NCBI RefSeq assembly: GCF_937880195.1
Contig: NZ_CALFLA010000041.1
Span: 87,852-151,851 of the forward strand
Direction of reading: 5' to 3'
Length of the DNA stretch: 64,000 nucleotides
From: an uncultured Blautia sp.
Lineage (GTDB): Bacteria; Bacillota; Clostridia; Lachnospirales; Lachnospiraceae
Shown: one piece after another, positions 8,182 through 14,530 of the stretch
Position numbering within the stretch: position 1 is the stretch's first letter
How the letters are laid out: each line of letters opens with the position of its first letter
Position numbers and translations under genes: made by a program
Notes under the pieces: model-generated
What the model was told of the DNA's origin: nothing
What the model saw: only the letters and a program-made list of their open reading frames with translations
Databases searched by the model: none

Positions 8182-9561
8182 ATGACAGAACAGGAAATCC
8201 TTCAATTAATCCGAAAACAAAAAACATATTACTATTCAGGGGCCACTCTCCCGATTTCCAAACGTCTAAGCGCTCTGAAAAAACTTCAGGTCTCTATCAA
8301 GAATCACAAAGAAGACATCCACCGCGCCCTTTTTCAGGATCTTGGCAAGAGCTGCTTTGAATCCTATATGTGCGAAACAGGACTGACCTTAAGCGAACTA
8401 TCTTACATGATCCGCCATCTTCGGGGTTTTGCAAAAGATAAAAGAGTGCCCACCCCTCTTTCCCAGTTTCCTTCCAGAAGCGTCAGGAAACCTTCTCCCT
8501 ACGGAACTGTGCTGGTCATGAGTCCATGGAATTATCCTTTTTTATTAAGTATGGAACCTCTCATCGACGCTCTTGCAGCCGGCAATACAGTAATTCTCAA
8601 GCCCAGTGCCTATTCCCTTCATACGTCGCTGATCATAGAGCATATTATCCGGGAATGCTTTGACCCTTCTTATGTGGCTGTTATCACAGGCGGACATAAT
8701 GAAAATGCAGCTCTTCTTAACCAGCATTTTGATTATATATTTTTTACCGGAAGCCAGCATGTAGGAAAAGAAGTCCTTAAAAAGGCTTCTATTTTTCTTA
8801 CCCCTGTAACTTTGGAATTAGGCGGCAAAAGTCCCTGTATTGTAGACGAGACTGCTGATTTAAAGCTGGCGGCCAAAAGAATTGTTTTTGGCAAATTTTT
8901 AAATTGCGGACAGACCTGCGTAGCCCCTGACTATATATATTGTAATAAAAAAGTAAAAGACCAGCTGATCAGACAGCTTATCCTGCAAATCCAGAAACAG
9001 TTTTCTGAGCAGCCTCTGAAAAATACAAACTATGGAAAAATAATTAACAAAAAGCATTTTGAAAGGATTCTTAATTTAATAGAACCTTCTAAAATAATAT
9101 ATGGAGGAGAATCGGATCCTGCAACCCTTAAAATTGCGCCTTCCATTATGGATTCGGTTACCTTTGAGGATCCCATAATGCAGGAAGAAATCTTTGGTCC
9201 TGTTCTGCCTGTGCTTACCTATGAATCTATGGATCAGGCAATCCATCGGCTTCATTCTATGCCTCACCCTCTGGCGCTTTATATCTTTACTTCCAGCAAA
9301 GAATCTGCCCATCGTGTTTTTTCACATGTTGGATTTGGAGGCGGATGTGTGAATGACGTTGTTATCCATTTAGCAACCAGCGAAATGGGGTTTGGCGGTT
9401 TTGGAGAAAGCGGAATGGGAAGCTACCACGGAAAAGCAGGATTTGATACCTTTACTCATTACAAAAGCATTGTAAATAAAAAGACATGGCTGGATCTGCC
9501 TATGCGCTATCAGCCTTACACAAGTCTCCATAAAAAAATCATCCGAATGTTCCTGAAATAA
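8182..9561 (+). CDS. Aldehyde dehydrogenase, class 3 type
   Basis: NAD(P)-dependent oxidation of aldehydes to acids. The 459-residue length and absence of the longer N-terminal region fit the class 3 (fatty/aromatic aldehyde) branch rather than the 490-residue class 1/2 enzymes. Catalytic features are visible: VMSPWNYPF, FTGSQHVGK (coenzyme loop), LELGGKSPCIV with the general-base Glu, and FLNCGQTCVAPDYI with the nucleophile Cys. EEIFGPVLPV and the FGGFGESGMGSYHG C-terminal signature are also present. The start follows GGAGA. It has its own promoter and a hairpin at its end and is not linked to a pathway partner, so the physiological substrate is open; detoxification is a reasonable guess. 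Confidence 0.93.
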   Translation: MTEQEILQLIRKQKTYYYSGATLPISKRLSALKKLQVSIKNHKEDIHRALFQDLGKSCFESYMCETGLTLSELSYMIRHLRGFAKDKRVPTPLSQFPSRSVRKPSPYGTVLVMSPWNYPFLLSMEPLIDALAAGNTVILKPSAYSLHTSLIIEHIIRECFDPSYVAVITGGHNENAALLNQHFDYIFFTGSQHVGKEVLKKASIFLTPVTLELGGKSPCIVDETADLKLAAKRIVFGKFLNCGQTCVAPDYIYCNKKVKDQLIRQLILQIQKQFSEQPLKNTNYGKIINKKHFERILNLIEPSKIIYGGESDPATLKIAPSIMDSVTFEDPIMQEEIFGPVLPVLTYESMDQAIHRLHSMPHPLALYIFTSSKESAHRVFSHVGFGGGCVNDVVIHLATSEMGFGGFGESGMGSYHGKAGFDTFTHYKSIVNKKTWLDLPMRYQPYTSLHKKIIRMFLK

Positions 9562-9584
9562 AGCCAGGGACATTCGGATTTCTT
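9541..9584. terminator. Bidirectional terminator overlapping the aldehyde dehydrogenase stop
   Basis: ATCCGAATGT (9541-9550) pairs with ACATTCGGAT (9570-9579), plus inner TCCT/AGGG. T-rich on both outer sides. The left arm is inside the coding sequence. Confidence 0.7.
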
Positions 9585-9603
9585 ATTTATTGGGAAAGTA
9601 GTT

Positions 9604-10905
9604 TTAATCGTCAGCTTCCATTTTATACCGTTTTACTGCCATTTCTGCCTCTCCAAGGAAAGATAAAGATCCAAAAATCACGATCATTTCATCCTTTTCA
9701 AGTCTTTCCATGGCCTGATTTACAGCTGCCCGAAGGCTTTTTGCCCATGTTACACAGGGATTTACCTTTGCAACAGCTTCCTTCAATTCTATGGCAGGAA
9801 GAGCCCTTGGATTATCCGGCGTTTCTATCGTTATGATCCTTTCTGCCAAAGGCGCTGTAATCTGAATTACTTTCTGGTAGTCTTTATCCTGGAACATACC
9901 AAAAATATACGAATACTTTTTGTCTGGATAATAAAGTTTCAGTGAACGCACAAGCTCCTGAGCTGCGGCTGGATTATGAGCTCCGTCCATAATAATAAGC
10001 GGTTCTCTGGAAATCAACGTAAATCTGCCTCTCCATACGGCGCGTTTCATTCCTTTATAAACAGACTGTCTGCTGATATTGTAGCCGGATTTATTCAAAG
10101 ATTCACAGGCTTCCAGAGCCAGCGCTGCATTTTTGATCTGATAGCTTCCCATCAAAGATATTTTTATATTTTCCCATTCCTTGTAGGAAAAGCTCTGTTC
10201 TTCATATCTGTAGGAGACGTCTTTGATTTCCTCCGGCATCACTGCCTTAAGGGTGCATTCTTTTTGTCTGCACACTTCTTTTATTACTTCCATGGCTTCC
10301 GGTTCCTGCCATGCAGAGACAACCGCCGTATGGGGTTTAATGATCCCTGCCTTTTGAAGTGCGATTTTTCCCAGAGTATCTCCCAGAAAATCCATGTGAT
10401 CCATACTGATTGAAGCAATCACTTCCATTACAGAAGTAGTTATCACGTTTGTTGCATCCAGCGCGCCTCCCAATCCTGTTTCCAAAACCACAAGATCACA
10501 TCTTTGTTCAGCAAAATATAAAAAAGCAAGCGCTGTTTCAATCTCAAAAATCGTAGGATTGCCTGCGCCGCAGCTTTGCATATCCTCTGCCGCTTCCTTT
10601 ACCATTTGAGTCAATCGCGCAAAATCCTCACGTTCGATAAACTTTTCATTGATCTGTATTTTTTCCCTATAGGAAAACAAAACCGGAGAAATATATCTGC
10701 CTGTACGATATCCGTTCTCCATCAATATGGTGGAAAGATATGCAAGCACCGATCCTTTACCATTTGTACCAGAAATATGTATAAATTTCAGACTATCCTG
10801 GGGATTCCCCAATCTTTTTAATAATTCTCTCATATTATCCAGACCCAGGACGCTTCCTCCTTTGGAAACCTGGTCCAGGTATGCTCTTGCTTCTTCGTAC
10901 TTCAT
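9604..10905 (-). CDS. folC: Folylpolyglutamate synthase / dihydrofolate synthase
   Basis: Adds glutamate to dihydropteroate and to folates, the last step of folate synthesis and retention. Seen in the 433 residues: HISGTNGKGSVLAYL (P-loop), the YISP and ERITI(N)-like region, VLETGLGGALDATN, SMDHMDFLGDTLGKIA, a central ALALEA segment, MDGAHNPAA starting the C-terminal domain, and a closing IFGSLSFLGEA. The start at 10905 is preferred: it follows AGGAG, and a good promoter lies at 10954-10982, which rules out the longer frame to 10989. It is a single-gene unit converging on the aldehyde dehydrogenase. Whether it has both activities or only FPGS cannot be told from sequence. Confidence 0.94.
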   Translation of the reverse strand: MKYEEARAYLDQVSKGGSVLGLDNMRELLKRLGNPQDSLKFIHISGTNGKGSVLAYLSTILMENGYRTGRYISPVLFSYREKIQINEKFIEREDFARLTQMVKEAAEDMQSCGAGNPTIFEIETALAFLYFAEQRCDLVVLETGLGGALDATNVITTSVMEVIASISMDHMDFLGDTLGKIALQKAGIIKPHTAVVSAWQEPEAMEVIKEVCRQKECTLKAVMPEEIKDVSYRYEEQSFSYKEWENIKISLMGSYQIKNAALALEACESLNKSGYNISRQSVYKGMKRAVWRGRFTLISREPLIIMDGAHNPAAAQELVRSLKLYYPDKKYSYIFGMFQDKDYQKVIQITAPLAERIITIETPDNPRALPAIELKEAVAKVNPCVTWAKSLRAAVNQAMERLEKDEMIVIFGSLSFLGEAEMAVKRYKMEADD

Positions 10906-10953
10906 GTCTGCTCCTATCTGAGCCTTCTCCGGCTCTATCATAATGTCAGAACT

Positions 10954-10982
10954 ATTATAATCTATTCCGGGTTTTGTTACAA
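10954..10982 (-). promoter_or_regulatory. Promoter of folC
   Basis: On the minus strand TTGTAA (10977-10982), 17-base spacer, TATAAT (10954-10959). The predicted leader of about 40 bases holds a small GAGCC/GGCTC hairpin. Confidence 0.7.
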
Positions 10983-10991
10983 TATTCACAA
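10974..10991. promoter_or_regulatory. Rex-like palindrome over the folC -35 region
   Basis: TTGTGAATATTGTAACAA on the minus strand: two 7-base half sites with a 4-base spacer, each one mismatch from the clostridial Rex consensus TTGTTAA-N4-TTAACAA. It overlaps the -35 box. Resemblance only. Confidence 0.3.
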
Positions 10992-11039
10992 CATATTTTT
11001 ATAAAAATGTTTCTGCTTACTGCTTTCTCTGCAGCTTAG

Positions 11040-11074
11040 AAAAAAGCGCAGCCCCTTATTTAAAAAGACTGCGC
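11040..11074 (-). terminator. Terminator after the 860-residue redox fusion gene
   Basis: On the minus strand GCGCAG ... CTGCGC followed by TTTTTT (A-run at 11040-11045). Confidence 0.75.
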
Positions 11075-11113
11075 TCTCTGTATATCATCACTTATCACAC
11101 TTCCAGGCTTTTA

Positions 11114-13696
11114 TCAGCAGGTAGCTCCTCCTGTCAGATGTTTCTGAGCCTTCATATTTTCTTCTTTTCTGTCAAGAAGGTCGTCTGCAAGAAGCTGTGC
11201 CTGTACGTTTTCAAAACCGATTCTTGCAACGGTATCTGCAAAACGTTCTCCTGTATTTCCCTGTTCACGGAAAAGCAGAATTGCTTTTTCTACAATGGAA
11301 AGCACCTGTTCTTTATCTGTAAATACCTGCTCCAGATAACGTCCCTGAGCAACTTTTTTGCCCCAGCGTCCGCCAATGTAAATACGGTAGCCATTTGTAT
11401 AGTTTTCAATAGCATGGAACGGACATTTGCCCACACAGCGTCCGCAGTGGTTACAGGAATTTTCATCAATCACGATTTTTCCGTTTTCTACTTTTGCCAC
11501 CTGGATCGGACAATTCTTTTCAATACGGCAGATCTTACATCCCTTACATTTTTCAGGGTCGATCTGAGGAATACGCTGACCAATGATTCCAAGGTCGTTC
11601 AGATCCGGTTTCACACAGTTATTCGGACAGCCTCCTACTGCTATTTTAAACTTATGAGGAAGCTTGACGTCAAAATAGCCATGGAAAAATCTTTCATGGA
11701 TTTCCTCAGAAAGACCAAAGGTATCAATAAGACCATACTGACAGGTGGTTCCTTTGCAGGATACCACTGGTCTTACCTTAGAGCCTGTACCGCCTGTTTC
11801 CAGACCAGCCTGCATCAGGTACTCACGAAGCGGTTCAATATTGTCAAATGGAACTCCCTGGATCTCCATAGTCAGACGTGAGGTCATTGTCACCTCGCCG
11901 CTTCCAAACATTTCTGCCGCCTCAGCAATTGTTCTTGCTTCTTCTGCAGTGATCTTTCCGTTTCGTGTGATCACACGGCCGTTAAACTTATCCTCTGTAT
12001 TTTTATCTTTCAAAAATCCCAGCGCTTTGACTCGCTTTTCTTCTTCCGGGGAAACAGTTCCCGCTGCATTGGCGATCTTAATGTCATTAAAGAATCTTGC
12101 ACCTTCCAGAACAACTGTATTTTTGTATCCGTACTGACGGAGACGATTCTGAAGGAAATATCCTCTCTTTCCTTTGGCGCATACAAGAAGCAGCTTCTCC
12201 TCTTTGTCAAGTCCCTCTATTTCTCCCTCTACCTTGGATAGGTCAATAAACATTGCGCCGTGGATGGAAGGCTGAGGATTTACATCCAGCACCTTGTAAT
12301 CTTTTGCTTTGCCAGCCGCATACTCTGCCGGAGTCATGCTGACCATAGTTCCATTGATTTTGTTAAGGAGTATATAAGCAACCTGTACAAATGGGTGAAT
12401 AGCCGTTGAAAAAGGAGGCGCATATGCAAAATCTGCATTTTCAAAATCTTCAAGAACTGCACCCATATTCATTCCCATTACTGCAATATCAACCATTTTA
12501 TCTACTGCGCCTGGTCCAAATACCTGCACACCCAGGAGTTTATGGGTAGTTTTATCTGCAATCATTTTTGTGATAAAGAAAGATGCGTCCGGGTAATAAT
12601 GAGCTTTGTCATCCGTAGGCGCTACTACGGTGATCACGTCGTAGCCAGCAGCCTTTGCCTGCTCTTCTGTAAGTCCTGTACGTCCAATATTCAATCCCGG
12701 AAGTTTCACCACGCCTGTTCCCAGAACGCCCGGATATGATTTTTCTTTGCCAGCCAGAACCTGAGCCAGTGTTCTTCCTTCCATGTTTGCGGAAGATCCC
12801 ATTGGCGACCACTGGGGTTTGCCCGTAAGACGGTTTGTTACCATTGCACAGTCGCCTGCTGCATATACGTCTTCCAGATTTGTTTTCATGGTATTGTCTA
12901 CAAGAATTGTTCCTTTAAACATCTTAAGGCCTGTTTCCTCTAAGAAATCTGTATTCGGCCGGATTCCTGCAGCCATGATCAGAAGCTCGCAGCCAAGTAC
13001 GCCTGCTGATGTTTTTACTCCTGTAACTGCTTCATTTCCTAGAACTGCTTCTGCTTTTGTTCCTGTAATAACACGAATACCTTCTCTGAGAAGGTGTTTC
13101 TTAGCATATACAGCCATTTCCGGGTCAATAATATTTGGAAGAATCTGAGAAGCGAAATCAATTACTGTTACCTGTACGCCTTTTGCTTTTAAATTTTCTG
13201 CTGCTTCCAGTCCAATAAATCCAGCGCCAATCACAACTGCTTTTTTTACATTTTTTTCTTCTACATAAGAACGGATCGCAATGGCGTCATCAGGGGTGCG
13301 CATTTTGAAAACACCCTGTTTTTCTGTTCCCTCAATGGGAAGAGCTGCCGGAGAAGCTCCTACAGTAAGGACCAGCTTATCATAGGAACAGACTTCCTCT
13401 TCATCCGTGTCAACGTCTCTGATGGTTATCTGTTTTTTGTCAGGATCAAGAGCAATGGCTTCTTTTCCCACACGAACCTCCACTCCTGTCAGTCCTGCGT
13501 ATTTCTGAGGAGTATTTACGATCAGTTCGTCACGACTTTCAATAAATCCGCCTACATAATAAGGTAGTCCACATCCCGCATAGGAAATATCCTTATCTTT
13601 TGTAATTACAGTAACTTCTGCACTTCTGTCTTCTCTTTTTAATTTTGCCGCTGTTTTGGTTCCTGCGGCAACACCGCCAATAATTAATACTCTCAT
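11114..13696 (-). CDS. CoA-disulfide/persulfide reductase-rhodanese-siroheme-type-ferredoxin fusion protein
   Basis: An 860-residue multidomain redox enzyme. Residues 1-450: FAD/NAD(P) disulfide reductase of the CoA-disulfide reductase (NADH oxidase-like) type, with FAD motif IIGGVAAGTK, the active-site Cys42 in AGCGLPYYVGG and NAD motif VVIGAGFIGLEAA (155-166). About 455-545: rhodanese domain with loop CAKGKRG (Cys506). About 570-635: the ferredoxin-like half domain of nitrite/sulfite reductases. About 640-710: its Fe4S4/siroheme domain, Cys647/Cys652 and GGCPNNC (Cys690/Cys694). 715-760: two 4Fe-4S sites (CKGCKICRIEKNC and CNHCGRCVGKC). It ends in GGATC. CoA-disulfide reductase-rhodanese fusions are known to act on CoA persulfide and polysulfide; the C-terminal part resembles the AsrC subunit of anaerobic sulfite reductase. 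A cytoplasmic role in sulfur reduction is inferred. It is 18 bases downstream of a DUF134 regulator and probably in its operon. Confidence 0.88.
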   Translation of the reverse strand: MRVLIIGGVAAGTKTAAKLKREDRSAEVTVITKDKDISYAGCGLPYYVGGFIESRDELIVNTPQKYAGLTGVEVRVGKEAIALDPDKKQITIRDVDTDEEEVCSYDKLVLTVGASPAALPIEGTEKQGVFKMRTPDDAIAIRSYVEEKNVKKAVVIGAGFIGLEAAENLKAKGVQVTVIDFASQILPNIIDPEMAVYAKKHLLREGIRVITGTKAEAVLGNEAVTGVKTSAGVLGCELLIMAAGIRPNTDFLEETGLKMFKGTILVDNTMKTNLEDVYAAGDCAMVTNRLTGKPQWSPMGSSANMEGRTLAQVLAGKEKSYPGVLGTGVVKLPGLNIGRTGLTEEQAKAAGYDVITVVAPTDDKAHYYPDASFFITKMIADKTTHKLLGVQVFGPGAVDKMVDIAVMGMNMGAVLEDFENADFAYAPPFSTAIHPFVQVAYILLNKINGTMVSMTPAEYAAGKAKDYKVLDVNPQPSIHGAMFIDLSKVEGEIEGLDKEEKLLLVCAKGKRGYFLQNRLRQYGYKNTVVLEGARFFNDIKIANAAGTVSPEEEKRVKALGFLKDKNTEDKFNGRVITRNGKITAEEARTIAEAAEMFGSGEVTMTSRLTMEIQGVPFDNIEPLREYLMQAGLETGGTGSKVRPVVSCKGTTCQYGLIDTFGLSEEIHERFFHGYFDVKLPHKFKIAVGGCPNNCVKPDLNDLGIIGQRIPQIDPEKCKGCKICRIEKNCPIQVAKVENGKIVIDENSCNHCGRCVGKCPFHAIENYTNGYRIYIGGRWGKKVAQGRYLEQVFTDKEQVLSIVEKAILLFREQGNTGERFADTVARIGFENVQAQLLADDLLDRKEENMKAQKHLTGGATC

Positions 13697-13714
13697 TTTT
13701 TCTTCTCCTTATGC

Positions 13715-14065
13715 TTACTGGATCTTCTGCTGTCTGTGACAGCAATATTGTTCGTTTACACATTCTGGACGCATTTCCTCACACACTATCACATCTCCTC
13801 CGCTGATAGTAATGCCTCGTCCGTTTACAAGTGCGTCTGCCAGTTTCCGCCGTGCGCCATTATAGATCCGTGTCACTGTAGGTCTTGAAATGTCCATTTT
13901 TTTTGCACACTGTTCCTGAGTCAAACATACAAGATCCAAAAGACGTACAGTTTCGTATTCATCGTATGTCAGATTTACACAATTCTCTCCTGAGCTTCCT
14001 TTGGGGATAAATTCTGTAATTTCTGGTTTAGAGCAGATGCATCTGCATTTCTGTGGTCTTGCCAT
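13715..14065 (-). CDS. DUF134-family Cys-rich DNA-binding protein
   Basis: A 116-residue protein of the DUF134 family, small regulators with a sigma-70 region-4-like helix-turn-helix. Visible: MARPQKCRCI at the start, LTYDEYETVRLLDL, then the helix-turn-helix LTQEQCAKKMDISRPTVTRI, and a basic NGARRKLADALV helix. Cys residues cluster at both ends (KCRCIC near 7-12, then CEEMRPEC, then YCC), which suggests metal or Fe-S binding and redox sensing, an inference. Start follows GGAGG. It is first in an operon with the redox fusion gene, and its promoter region carries repeated CATAAGT(A/C)AACA sites that it might bind. No DNA target of this family is known to me. Confidence 0.85.
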   Translation of the reverse strand: MARPQKCRCICSKPEITEFIPKGSSGENCVNLTYDEYETVRLLDLVCLTQEQCAKKMDISRPTVTRIYNGARRKLADALVNGRGITISGGDVIVCEEMRPECVNEQYCCHRQQKIQ

Positions 14066-14103
14066 GACTCCTCCTCTCTATGGCTGCTTTTTTTTACATC
14101 TTT

Positions 14104-14132
14104 AAGATACTTCTTTTTTGAACATAAGTCAA
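14104..14132 (-). promoter_or_regulatory. Promoter of the DUF134 / redox fusion operon
   Basis: On the minus strand TTGACT (14127-14132), 17-base spacer, TATCTT (14104-14109). The -35 box is inside one copy of the repeat described next. Confidence 0.65.
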
Positions 14133-14186
14133 CATCTTTTTGAGCATATGTTTATAATACTTTCTTATGATACCCATAAGTAAACA
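14123..14186. repeat. Repeated operator-like sites upstream of the DUF134 gene
   Basis: CATAAGTCAACA (14123-14134) and CATAAGTAAACA (14175-14186) differ at one base. A CTTATG at 14164-14169 forms an inverted pair with the CATAAG of the second copy, five bases apart. The spacing and overlap with the -35 box suggest binding sites. Confidence 0.5.
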
Positions 14187-14272
14187 CATAACCCAATTAA
14201 GTTTGTCAGATCAGAATAGATATTCTAATCCTGCCTCGCTCCTGTTCATGATAACAAAAGCAGCCGAAATAC

Positions 14273-14339
14273 AAAAAAGACCCTGATCTGCAAAGATTCG
14301 TTCCCAAAAGGGATTGATCTCTGCAAGATCAAGGTCTTT
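14273..14339 (-). terminator. Terminator downstream of ppdK and its structured tail
   Basis: Long inverted repeat: AAAGACCTTGATC..GCAGAGA on the minus strand pairs with TCTTTGCAGATCAGGGTCT and is followed by TTTTTT (A-run 14273-14278). Imperfect but long stem. Confidence 0.75.
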
Positions 14340-14530
14340 ATCTTATGCTGCCGGATTTGACAGCGGTCTATTGCTTCGTTTGGACACCAGATGCGTGAAT
14401 CTATCTCATATGATAACTCACAGCATCACCACGGGAGAAAGGATTTATCTTAACTGAATTGGGGTTGCCGAGGATACGGCATTTTGCCCCATAACAGGAT
14501 ATATGGCTTTGCCCCGTGACAACATATATC
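14340..14530 (-). other. Structured non-coding segment after ppdK
   Basis: About 190 bases between the ppdK stop and its terminator, the core of the only gene-free stretch over 300 bases in the window (14066-14530). Read on the minus strand: CACGGG near 14514-14519 can pair with CCCGTG near 14431-14436, enclosing GGGG..TGCCG-TATCCT-CGGCA..CCCC (around 14461-14492). Then a hairpin GATGC(T)GTGA / TCACGCATC (14390-14427) and a GCTG/CAGC stem, just before the terminator. No open frame. It matches no RNA family that I recognise. Confidence 0.35.

Noticed and set aside
10906..10989. Longer N terminus for folC (start at 10989)
   Set aside because: A good promoter lies inside this stretch and AGGAG precedes the inner ATG at 10905, where the family's similarity begins.
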